A stretch of DNA of 64,000 nt from Erpobdella octoculata (lineage: Eukaryota > Annelida > Clitellata > Hirudinida > Erpobdellidae): assembly GCA_963978895.1 (NCBI GenBank), contig OZ022241.1, positions 6,199,799 to 6,263,798 on the forward strand. The letters run 5' to 3'. The position numbers and the translations under genes are program-made. Shown in pieces: positions 53,201 to 63,109 of this stretch. Positions within the stretch are counted from its first letter, which is position 1, and every line of letters starts with the position of its first letter. The notes beneath the pieces are model-generated. The model was not told the origin of the DNA. It did no database searches and saw nothing but the letters and a program-made list of their open reading frames with translations.

Positions 53201-56200
53201 TTTAACGACAAAATGTTCCCGACAAAACGTTCACGACACAACGTTCACGACAAAATATTCACGACAAAATGTTCACAGACAAAATGTTCACAGACAAAAT
53301 GTTCACAGACAAAATGTTCACAGACAAAATGTTCAACGACAAAATATTCACGACAAAACGTTCACGACACAACGTTCACGACAAAATGTTCACGACAAAA
53401 TGTTCACAGACAAAATGTTCACAGACAAAATGTTCACAGACAAAATGTTCAACGACAAAATGTTCACGACAAAACGTTCACGACACAACGTTCACGACAA
53501 AATGTTCACGATTGCAACTTTTAAATTTAGTTTAGTTTTAAATGATAAAATATTTTGTGTTTCACAAAATGAGCGCAAATAAAACGTTAACAATAGTAAA
53601 TGCAATGTTAATTTCCTCTTTGATACCCCTAACTCAAACGGCAACCAGATGAGTATGGATCGGAGGACTGTAAACTGTTTCAGCAAGAAGGAAAAAACCA
53701 GATGAAATGAGATAGCTATAATAGGAAAATACAATTGGTTACTAATTTGAGATCGTTTGAATTTTTAATTTCAATTACGCAAACGACGTAAATAAGGTTT
53801 GATGGCTGTATTCTAAAGATTAAAAAGTTAAGGGTATCCAAGAAAAAATTAACCAACCCGCATTAACTAGTTAATAAATGGAACGATGATTAAAAGGGTC
53901 GAAATATGAAATCTTTATTAACTCCGATTAAAAAGAAAAAGTAATGCAATTAGGTATTAATTGAGATTCATTTGATGTTTCAATTTTAATTAAGTGAACG
54001 TCAGAAAGAAGCTTTGATCGTTGTAGCCTAGCGATTAAGAAGTTATCGGCTTCCAAGAGCAATATAGCCTCCTTTAATTAGTTAATTAACGTAACGGTGA
54101 CTTGGGTAAAGCAGCATGCAGCTACTTGCGTTTTTCAACTAGAATTGAAAATACATCTCTAGCAATTAAAAACTAAAAAGTTAGGGTATCCAAAAGCAAT
54201 TAACCGGCATTAACTAGTTAATAAATGGAACGATGATAAGAAGGATCAAAATATGGATGAAAAAGAAACAAGCCAAATAGCTATAACTCCATACAATTAT
54301 TTATTAATTGAAGATCATTTAATGTTGCCAATACGTATTAGTTTCAAGCTGTCATGCACATATACTTTGCTTAGGTAAATAAAATGGTGAATAGACACAT
54401 CACTAAAAATGACTTAATTATAATTAGTTTGCAAGCGATCTTGACATAATAAAACAAAATTTTTATTTTTCAGTGTGAACATTTTGTCGTGAACGTTGTG
54501 TCGTGAACGTTTTGTCGTGAACGTTTTGTCGTTGAACATTTTGTCTGTGAGCATTTTGTCTGTGAACATTTTGTGCGTGAAAGTTTTTCGTGAACGTTTT
54601 GTCGTGAACGTTTTGTCGTGAACATTTTGTCGTTGAACATTTTGTCGTTGAACATTTTGTCTGTGAAAGTTTTGTCGGTGTTCATTTTGTCGTGAACATT
54701 TTGTCGTGAACGTTGTGTCGTGAACGTTTTGTCGGGAACATTTTGTCGTTGAACATTTTGTCTGTGAACGTTTTGTCGTGGAACCTTTAGCTTTTTTCTA
54801 GTAAATTTATAAAATAATTAGTAAATATACTAGAATGTTTAAAAAACAACCTTTTGAATGTAAACAAAGATCAAAGGTAGAATCTTCCCTGATGTTGTAG
54901 TCGCTCAATGTTCTACAGTTTTCCAGCTGATTTTGGCAATAAACAAGACTTTGAATATCTGAAGAAATGCCTTCCATATCTTGAATCTTGTTTTTAATAT
55001 CCAATATCGTATCACTGGGCTTGACTTGAAGTGTAATGGTCTTGCCAGTCTGTCTTCTCTTTATAAAAATTTTCCTTGGATTTATCACATCTTTAACTTC
55101 TTTAATCCAACGATTATCTGGACCTTGACCAAAAAAATATAAAAATGACATACAACAGGCAAGAAATGCTGATATTTTCAGCCTTTTTCTTATACAGTTT
55201 TAAAACATTCAGTAAATGCAATTAATAAAATAAAAAAAACCACCTCCAAATAAAATTAAATGAAGGGTAGACTCGTTCTGGATGTAGTAGTCGCTCAAAA
55301 TCCTATTGTCTTCTAGTAGATTGCGACAAAAAAGAAGTCTTGTACCACTTAGGTTAATGCTTGATACTTCTCTAATCTTGTTTTTAACTTTATAGATTGT
55401 ATCACTGGGATTGACTTCAAGTGTGACGTTCAAGTCCGTAAGGCTCTTAATAAAGATTTTCATACCACTTCTCTCAAATCCACTTTGTTTAATGGGATTC
55501 TGTTCCAGACCTTGACAAAAAAAGGGAAAAATAACTCTTAGAAGAAAATATGTAATTTATTTTTTTAAAATCTTATCTTAAGTATCCTAATTATCTTAAA
55601 TATCTTAAATAATACCTATACCATGTTTGCTTGCTTGCTCGAGCTATACGTTGGTCATCTTGTAAAGCTTAAAAAATATACTTCTCGTCATCCATTTGAG
55701 CTAGAATTTGGTGTATTGTTTTGTCGTTAATGACAATGCATTCTAATGAATTTTTAGATTAAACCTATTATTTATTTTTCAAATAAAACTTTTGTAAAGA
55801 AAAACTTTTTTTTTTCCACATTGATTTAAACGTTTCTTTTTTTTAATTTTTTTTATTTAGGTTTTTTTTTAAGCGTCACAAGATAAAATAGATTTTTTTA
55901 AATTTAAATTTCTGTTTATTAGGAAAAAACAGTGAAATTAATGTAAAGGATATAACAAGTAAATTAAAAACGAATTTTTAAAACCATATGCTTTTATATG
56001 TAATTAAAACACAAATTTTGCAATCAATTTTTTCTTATATTACTCTTTTATTTTATATTAAAGTCGAAATATCTTAATTATATCGAAATATCAAAATTAA
56101 TTAAAATTAACTAAATTAATTGACTTATTGTAAAACTAATAATTAAATATTGCATTGTCTTCTATTTTGAGCATGTATGCAAAATTTGAAAAAAATCTAT

Positions 56201-56239
56201 CATCAGGAAGTGACTCAAAAATTGATTGCAAGATTTGAA

Positions 56240-56271
<32 letters not shown>

Positions 56272-56456
56272 CAAACAGAGACGACGAGTTAATAAAAGCA
56301 TTGGTAAAAACACTACCTCTTAAGATTTAACTTTTTAGTACAATAGTATAATAGCGTTGTTTTTTTAAAAAAAGTTTTTATTTTTAATTTTTTTACTTGG
56401 ATTGACTTTGAGAGTGATGATCTTGCAACTCAGAGTTTCACAATTTTGCGTTTTAT
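50054..56456 (-). CDS. Linked poly-ubiquitin-like gene (candidate; possibly decaying)
   Basis: This is a minus-strand cluster of five exons, each a short linker plus one diverged ubiquitin fold, between a relic first exon and a tiny terminal exon. Exons are 55510-55244, 55123-54851, 52630-52361, 51950-51669 and 50556-50282. The first four close exactly (267, 273, 270 and 282 bases) and can be spliced phase 1 to phase 1, so their frames join without a break. The last unit lacks a matching phase-1 donor and reads to a stop. The junction Gly is created by splicing, and only one or two Gly replace the Gly-Gly, so release as conjugatable units is doubtful. It could be a transcribed paralogue, a UBL adaptor or a pseudogene. 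Frame conservation over four exons favours selection until recently. I know of no described gene with this exact layout. Confidence 0.6.
50201..50275. repeat. (TA)n microsatellite
   Basis: About 37 TA units between the terminal micro-exon candidate and ubiquitin-like unit 6. Confidence 0.97.
50282..50556 (-). CDS. Ubiquitin-like unit 6 (last)
   Basis: The linker [15 protein letters not shown] is followed by [20 protein letters not shown], then a diverged fold with [17 protein letters not shown] and [13 protein letters not shown]. Relative to ubiquitin: K6E, K48N, K63N, and no Gly-Gly. It is the most eroded C-terminus of the series. The acceptor is ttgttaag. Confidence 0.65.
51669..51950 (-). 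CDS. Ubiquitin-like unit 5
   Basis: The linker is [14 protein letters not shown], then [37 protein letters not shown] and a six-residue insertion after the position-50 region (VGTSSLK). Changes include K6E, I44K, K48T and K63D. The last codons read LALSPL, then a phase-1 donor A|gtaggt. Ile44-to-Lys would destroy the canonical hydrophobic patch. Confidence 0.7.
52096..52350 (+). repeat. ACAAGTAA superfamily, subfamily C (short form)
   Basis: It begins AACAAGTAAAGGAAAAAACG. The subterminal ACAAACTTTAATTT pairs with AAATGAAAGTTTGT at the far end (13 of 14 complementary). It carries a (CA)n run and TTGTAACCTAAAT. It lies in the intron between ubiquitin-like units 4 and 5. Confidence 0.8.
52361..52630 (-). 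CDS. Ubiquitin-like unit 4
   Basis: The linker [15 protein letters not shown] precedes [20 protein letters not shown], then [30 protein letters not shown] and [15 protein letters not shown]. It is the best preserved of the five and collinear with ubiquitin over 75 residues. Leu8, Ile44, His68 and Val70 are kept, but K11M, K29M, K48M and K63N are changed. It ends in a phase-1 donor G|gtgatc. Confidence 0.75.
52648..53057 (+). repeat. ACAAGTAA superfamily, subfamily A (complete)
   Basis: It starts ACAAGTAAATTAAAAACGAA. The subterminal CCCAATGCTTTTAT (52677-52690) pairs perfectly with ATAAAAGCATTGGG (53041-53054). The body has 'atcaggaagtgactcaaaaa' and 'attgattgcaagatttg', then a GACAGAGA block. 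Confidence 0.85.
53095..54865. mobile_element. Foldback-like element with minisatellite arms, flanked by 80-bp direct repeats
   Basis: The direct repeats 53095-53174 and 54786-54865 are identical as read and contain 'aattagtaaatatactagaa'. The second copy includes the end and splice donor of ubiquitin-like unit 3. Between them, the left arm (about 53173-53515) is made of ACGACAAAATGTTCAC-type units and the right arm (54476-54784) of their reverse complement. The termini ACGACAAAACGTTCACAGAC match in inverted orientation. The 950-base centre has no coding frame but holds two diverged copies of a 'cattaactagttaataaatg' block (53863, 54210). Confidence 0.8.
54851..55123 (-). CDS. Ubiquitin-like unit 3
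   Basis: The linker [16 protein letters not shown] runs into [20 protein letters not shown] without an initiator Met, so this unit can only be an internal domain. It continues [35 protein letters not shown] and [15 protein letters not shown]. There is a one-residue insertion near position 9; K48N and K63E are changed, with a single Gly at the junction. The donor G|gttgtt is phase 1. Confidence 0.72.
55244..55510 (-). CDS. Ubiquitin-like unit 2
   Basis: The linker [15 protein letters not shown] is followed by [56 protein letters not shown] and [13 protein letters not shown] plus a junction Gly. K11L, K48N and K63N are changed. The C-terminal Arg72-Leu73-Arg74 segment is shortened. Acceptor tgtcaag and donor G|gtggtt close in phase 1. 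Confidence 0.72.
55955..56310 (+). repeat. ACAAGTAA superfamily, subfamily A (second copy)
   Basis: It starts ACAAGTAAATTAAAAACGAA. The subterminal CCATATGCTTTTAT pairs with AATAAAAGCATTGG (56291-56304) with one mismatch. The body is the same as at 52648. It lies in the putative intron between relic unit 1 and unit 2. Confidence 0.8.
56395..56456 (-). pseudogene. Relic of the polyubiquitin first-repeat exon (unit 1)
   Basis: The minus strand reads tttactag|ATAAAACGCAAAATTG, then codons for [10 protein letters not shown], before homology stops. The polyubiquitin gene has taccag|ATAAAATGCAGATTTT at the same place. The splice acceptor and five-base leader are kept, the ATG is ACG, and the unit is cut after about residue 20. 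It is therefore a truncated copy of the polyubiquitin exon. Confidence 0.7.
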
Positions 56457-56550
56457 CTAGTAAAAAGAAAATATACAAAAGAAATATATAAGTTATGTAA
56501 ACATGAAATAAGTTAAATTAGAGCTATTTTTTCATAGATTTATAACTACG

Positions 56551-56690
<140 letters not shown>

Positions 56691-57862
56691 TTACGATGTT
56701 TATATGCTTTTTAATTTGCGTTGAATTTTCGGTTAACCCGCTAAAGAATTAACTTGGTTACAATTTGTAATCTATATATATAAAAACGAAAGTGTGGGTG
56801 TTTCCTTTCAGTTTCGATTTCCGTTAACGGATAGATTTTAAATCTGTTAACAGATAATTTCTTTTCAGTTTCCGTTAACCTAAATAACACTACCCTGCAC
56901 TTGCAGTAATTCAAAAAAACACACTAGGAAATGATCTCTGAATTTCTTTCTTGAGTATCAGACTACATGAAATTCTCTCTGGAGACATTTTCATTTTGAT
57001 CATCTTCGAATAGACAAGTACTTTCTTTTAAGCCATTGACAGAACGCATAGGCCAAAATGGACATTAGGGCGCAACTTTGTATAACTATACAAAACAGCG
57101 TAACATAGGCAAATTGCGTTAAATAAACGCCCACAGCCTCCATCCTGATCTAGATACCCACTTGATTGGCTGAAAAAATATCAACGGGGCTCTGGCTCTG
57201 GCTACGTGCAACCAGAAATCAGAAAGTGCCAAACTCTATTACCCCCAGTCTCAGACTGCATGCATTAACGAAGTCAGACAATTTCACAGGCTCATTTCTA
57301 AAGAATACATAAAGGTCATTTTCAGAAAACTCAACGACATTCGATGCTGCTGTCAAGTATCTCTTGTGAAAAAAGCAAGCAGAAGCCTAACCGTGGCATT
57401 ACAATGTTGTATGCACGAGACAGGTGTTACAAAGCATTGAAATTCTAACCTATGAATGGTAAGAAACTTTCTATTCAAAATATGTCTGACTGCGCCAGTT
57501 GTAAGTGCGGATTAATCGTGTGACGAGATTGATCGAGTGAATCTAGTCGCACGTTACGTCAGCTGTTTTTTCTTATAGATATAAGCGATGTTATATAAAT
57601 ATATAGGCCACGCACAGAAGTTGTTGGATTGAGCTTTAGAAATATCCTGCAGCAATGAAGAATTTAAAAAATTTCAGGTTATGAGCTCCACTTCAAGATC
57701 CAATCTGCTTTATTTAGTTCTTTAAGAAACTTTTGAGAAAAGCGTAACTGGGTCAGCATAATGTTTACTTAAATATATGTTACAATCAATAAAAATGTAT
57801 ATATAGTATACATATATATATAATATAAATATAATATCAGTTTCTTCTCGTTATCTTAAATT

Positions 57863-60800
57863 TCATATGATATCTTTTTCTTCTGGAATGCAGTACATCA
57901 GTTTCTGTATGAAAATGTTCAATGTTGCTGCAAAAAAGAAATAAATTTAATTTAATAAAAGTAAAATAAGAAAACAAACAAAATGTTGACCATATTTTCC
58001 AGGTTGTTTGAATCATTTATTTTTATTTAAAGTTGTTTGCTATAACACAAATAGATATAAAGTGTACACACTTGATTTTTTACTAGCCCAGGTGGAGGCT
58101 CGTTGCCATTTAATAATTACAAGATAGTATATGGTTGAACTGCTGACGACTAAAAAGAATCCAGTTGCTGATGCTACCGGGTCTGTAATAAGACTGACCA
58201 ACGTCAGTATGGCAAGCAGTGAAGAGTAGATTACGTGCAAAACAATCGGTAGCTGCATAGATTTTTAAAGTGAAATACAAATTTTTAAAATAATAGTAAG
58301 CAATCTTGCAGTTTTTTAGATTCAAATCTTATTTGATGTCATCAAATTAAAAATACTAAAAAAAAGTAACTGTTTTGATTAAATAAAAAAATGTTGTAAA
58401 TTAATCAATACTTTCTAAAACTGAAACAATAAAATAAAAACTACAGCACAAGAAAATTTAAAATATAAAATTATTTCCCTCTGACACCAACTCTTAACTT
58501 ATCTGAGATTTTATTCTTTTCCACAGGCAGACGAAATCTGAACCAAGTGTAGCCAACAGCCATGACAAGATCACAGACAATACCGCTGAACGTCACATTG
58601 TGGATGATAAACTCGACTTCAAAGGACCAGGTGTATAAGAGTACAAAACATGCCTGACAGATTTAAATGATGAATACAGATTTAAATATATATTTGAGAG
58701 AGGTACGGCTTTATTTTTGTCCTATTACTATTAGAAATACAGTGGTGGATCTAAGGGGAAGTCGGAAAACCTGGATTCCCTTAGGAACTTTTCCAAAAAT
58801 TGAAGGTTTAATTTGTACACGTTTTTACTTATCTTGCGGCTTTTCTTGTTTGTTTGTAACTTAGGGTTATCCATTGACGTCTATATAATATATGCTATTA
58901 TATAGACGTCCATGGGTTATCCATTGGCTGATCGACACTTTATTATCACAGGTATTAACTCAAACTTCAAACATCCGCATCAGAAGTTATCCGCATAAAC
59001 TGTAACGGACTCAATCTATTATAAATGTTTTTATTAACTTCTAATCTCTGTTTTTATTTTTTCCAATCAATTTTTGAGTCACGTATTGATGATTTTTTTA
59101 CAATTTTTTCATATATGCTCTTGCTTGATGACAATGCAGAAAGTGAATTACCAACCGTAAACAATACGGCTACATTGGGTGTGAGAAATTTGATACTTAT
59201 AAACGAGAGAGCCTTCGGCAAGTGCCCCTGTCTGGCCCCAGCGAAAGCTAGTCTGATCAAACGACAAAATAATTTCTTAAGGATTTATATTAGAAATTAT
59301 TAAACTATTAATTTAGAAGCTCAAGTGCTAATTTGTATTTCATGAAACATTCCTACCTCGAACCAACCATGGTTGCCGAGTTAAAACTGGAGCAGGAAGT
59401 GATGGCGATGAGGATCGACATTATCCAGCCACCCGCTCCTAAGGTCTTCAAGACCACGCTCTTGAGAGGATATAAACATCATTTTTATCGATTTATTAAC
59501 AGCATCAAATAAATAAAAAATTAATTAAGATGACAAACAATCAAAAATACATTAAATAATAGTTAAACCAATTTAATTTTCAGAGAAAAAAGTAAATATT
59601 GAAATAACGTGCGATAGCGATGGCCTCTGATTGAAGAGCCTCTTCTTTGCTTAGTACAACTATGTATGTCAGGTTGACGAACATGTAGAGCACCGTCAGT
59701 AGCAGACTGCTAAGGACGATGGCCGTTGGTAATGTTCTGAGAGTTTACAGTGTAATGTAATGGTAACTTCATGAACATTTACAAGATGCTCGTTAGTAAT
59801 ATTTTAACAGATTTGCATGCTGTATACAGAGTATACATTAAAAGGGAAGCGTTTGTAGTGTTCTGAGAGTTTACAGTAAATCTAATGGTAACTTAATGAA
59901 AATTTACAAGATGCTCGTTAGTAATGTTTTAACAGATTTGTTTGTTGTGTACATTAAAAAAGAGCCTGACTATCAAAAGACTATCAAAGTTAAATATTAG
60001 CAAATTTATTCTGAAATTTTTCAAGTGTTAAAAGTAATATTAGTTTTCAAAAAATTGTATTGTTAAATATTATTTGAATTTCTAAAACACAAACATATTG
60101 ATATCATCTTTCTAAAATTAAAACAAGTAAAGAAAAAGCGAGTTTTTCAACACAAACTTTGATTTCAAATACACTCGATTTCGAAATACGAAAGATGTTC
60201 AAATTAAGTTTTTTTTTTAACTGAATCATGTATTGTCATCCAATATAAAGCAATGCTGAAATTTCAGCTTCCTAGCTAGTCAAAAAGCTGGTTAAATTTT
60301 ACTTGCAAGATTTGCGTACAGAGAAAGACACACACACACACACATACACAAACAAACACAAAAACAGAGATTGTAACCTAAATAAAAGTTTGTACAAAAG
60401 TAAAAATTGGCAATTTCTTAACAGTTAGCAAATAATTTATTTTATGGTTTCGTACAAGAATTTTGCTAGTCAAGCAAGTGTTTTATTTGGACGCCTTAAA
60501 AAAAATTTCTTTTTCCCCAAAGTTTCAAATTCCCACCAAACTTTTTACTTTTTCTAAAATCGATTTTAAGAAAAACAGTTTTTTGTGGAAAAAAGTCAGA
60601 AGCTTTTGAAAAACGTACCCACGACTATCCCCCGGTTATTAAGTATTTTTAGAGTAAAAAGTATAAAGCGTTTTAAAAAAACTTTCTTTGAAAAAGTACC
60701 TTTTACTACTTCCACCCGGTCATGAACTATTTGAAGTGAAAGGCTCACTGGGCTTAAAAAAATTTATGAAAAAATATCTCTGACTAACCCCCGGTCATCA

Positions 60801-62185
60801 ACTATTTTTGAAATGAAAAGTGTATTAGATTTTGGAATGTGTGGGTTTTTTGAAACATTTAGTCTTCCCAACGTTTAGCTGAAATGACGATCCTGCCTCC
60901 TTCTACTAATTTTGAAATTCCCCCCCGAACTTCAAGGGGTCTGGATGAAACACTGAAGTCATGTATTTATTGGTTACAGCCGAGAAACTGAATATCAAAC
61001 TTCAAATCGGTTGGCACATTAAACGAGAATGGGTTGTGATTACCTTTTAGGGTTATGGACTTCTTCAACCAGAAAGTTCAAGGCTGACCTAGTTTATAAA
61101 AAAAATACATAAAAAAATGTCACTAAAATGCTTAAGTAGAGAAACAACATTTCCGGTACAAATATAAGTTGGCATCATCCAGCCTTGTGAACACTAAAGT
61201 AGTTTGTTACAATGGGTGACCAGCTAATAGGCAAGGTTTCAGCCATAGACATCTAGAACTAACTCTCTAGAATCCACGATTTTGCCAGTGACCCCTTTTT
61301 AACGTCAATCATGATTTCAAAACCATATTTTGCATATTTAATTCATTACCATCCGTGATAAGAGAAAACTGTCGAATAGAAAGCCAGAACGAGACAACCT
61401 GGACGCGTGCACGAGTCTTTGAATGGTTCGTTCAGCATTCCGATGTCACCTTTTTAAGAAAAAAAAATCTCATTTTCTAACTGATGGTTCATACCGTGGT
61501 GATTAATTGTTTTAAAAAATATATAAATGGTTACGAACTTGTTAAATTAAATTAAAGTTTAATTTTAGGTTTATATATCAATCATTTTTTTTAATGAAAA
61601 GCTAGGCAAATAATTATTAAATATTGTCCACGTCAGTTTTTGAGGGAGAGTACATCTATTCTTAAGTATTATTAAATTATTAACAAGTAAGCCGTAAAAA
61701 GGAGGTTTTTTCACAAATTCCTTGTATTTCAAGATTCGCCAACTTTTCATTTATTGCAAATTTTTTTAAGTGACATTTTTTTAATTTATAAATGCAAACA
61801 TTTATTAAATCGTATTTTGTTTGTTTTAAAACATACATAATTATTATTTTTAATTAAAAAAAACAATTTTTTCAAAAATTTTTCAAACTTTAATAGAAAG
61901 CATTGTCATAAGGAATGAGCCTATACTTAATATTTCAGCTTGATTAAATGACGGGAAGTTCGTTAATTTTCACTTTCAAGGCTTGCAAACATTCAAGCAA
62001 GCACGACCGGCGGTGAAGGTAATATAAGGAATTTAAAAATAAATTAAGCAATAAAATACCTGTCGCGATATTGTAAATGCCAATGATAGATAATGCCGTT
62101 AGCGTCAGGACTGTGGTTGAGGTCATAATGGTTTGACCTCTTGCGGCAACTTTGACGCTGAGACAGTTTATGGTGCTCATCAGGA
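57863..62185 (-). CDS. SLC7 light-chain-type amino-acid transporter, gene C (first exon not in window)
   Basis: This is a third paralogue, on the opposite strand. Nine exons: 62185-62060, 61449-61350, 61088-61044, 59736-59613, 59460-59357, 59252-59156, 58653-58492, 58252-58072 and 57927-57863. Lengths 126, 100, 45, 124, 104, 97 and 181 equal those of gene B. Blocks are MSTINCLSVKVAARGQTIMT, FYSTVFSYHGWSALNFLVEE, RTLPTAIVLSSLLLTV, NLTYIVV, SSFNSATMVGSR and LAFAGARQGHLPKALSF. The last exon reads IQKLMYCIPEEKDII. Exon 1 (TM1-TM3 and the heavy-chain Cys) was not found up to 64000. The exon at 59736-59613 ends at a GC dinucleotide (ATC|gcacgt) where the paralogues have GT. All other junctions are canonical, so the gene is probably functional. 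Confidence 0.87.
60123..60395 (+). repeat. ACAAGTAA superfamily, subfamily C (short form)
   Basis: It starts ACAAGTAAAGAAAAAGCGAG. ACAAACTTTGATTT pairs with AAATAAAAGTTTGT at the far end (13 of 14). It has a (CA)n core. It lies in an SLC7-C intron. Confidence 0.8.
60500..60860. repeat. 'gtcatcaactattttt' repeat, tandem copies
   Basis: Three successive diverged units of the form 'acgactaacccccggtcatc' plus 'aagtgtattagattttgg' occur here. They are related to copies at 5800, 10420 and 49040. Confidence 0.55.
61683..62040 (+). repeat. ACAAGTAA superfamily, subfamily D
   Basis: It starts ACAAGTAAGCCGTAAAAAGG. AAATTCCTTGTATT pairs with AATATAAGGAATTT near 62020 (13 of 14). The body shares 'gacgggaagtt' and 'ttcactttcaaggcttgc' with 43380. 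It sits just downstream of an SLC7-C exon. Confidence 0.8.
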
Positions 62186-62584
62186 CTGAAAAATATTGCT
62201 CATAAGATTATAAACAAATTTGAAAAAAATAAACTTAGAATTTTAAAAAGCCAAACAAGTAAAACAAATAATGTACAACAATAATTTGTTTAGCAAACAA
62301 ATCCTTTAAACAAAAGCGCAAAGTACTTTGTTTCCTGTATTTGTATGTAATACTTGGTGGGTTCTTTAAAAAATTGAAAGTAACAGCTTTTAAAAGTTTA
62401 CTGGCTGCTTTTTCTAATTCAAGTTTTAAATGTAATATAATTCTTTAATAAGATGATAAATAACTTAACAAAAGTATTTTGTTAATTAAAAAAAACAGAT
62501 CGCAGCCAGAAGCAGTGAAAAGCGTTATATCGCTCATTAACTTCACCTAGCTTTTGCGAGCTAGTCTCAAGCCTGAATAGAGAA

Positions 62585-62852
62585 CAAGTGAAGTAAAAAA
62601 CAAAGTTTTTTTTTAAATCACACTTTTATATTTTTACACTATACAATATACATAAACAACGAGCATATTAGCATAGACTCATAGACAATAAATAGTTCGA
62701 CAAAATAGAATGCATTGTTAATCAGTTCGGAGGTATTTTTAAATTTTTAAGTCTCTAGCTCATCGGGAAGTTAGTTTAAAATCGATTGCAAAATTTGACG
62801 ACAGACAGATAGACAGAAAAATCAAGTTAAGTAAAAGTGTGTAAAAAAAGAA
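62585..62852 (+). repeat. ACAAGTAA superfamily, subfamily B
   Basis: It starts ACAAGTGAAGTAAAAAACAA. TCACACTTTTAT pairs with GTAAAAGTGTGT (core CACACTTTTA). The body has 'agctcatcgggaagttagtt' and a GACAGACAGATAGACAGA block. Confidence 0.8.
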
Positions 62853-63109
62853 AAAAAGCCAAATTATGATCCACGACAGGATACCTGGCATACAAAACCC
62901 AAATATATTTTTTTAAATCGCTCTTGTAAATAGTAGAAGTGATTAATTTCATACAGAGTCTATCTCATAATTATCTCTTTCTCCTGCTATCACAGTGTTA
63001 CACCCCACAACTGCAACAATACCTTATTACTCTAAAATGATATTTTTAATACTATATCTTCCCACTCGTTCATCTACAATCCTCGAAAATGTCTTGATTA
63101 CTCCTGTGC

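Noticed and set aside
53173..53515. CRISPR-like regular repeats
   Set aside because: Units are contiguous and variable, with no unique spacers; the host is a eukaryote.
53144..53582. Several long overlapping frames with KCSQTKCSQ or RQNVH repeats
   Set aside because: Produced by the minisatellite arm of the foldback element in all three frames.
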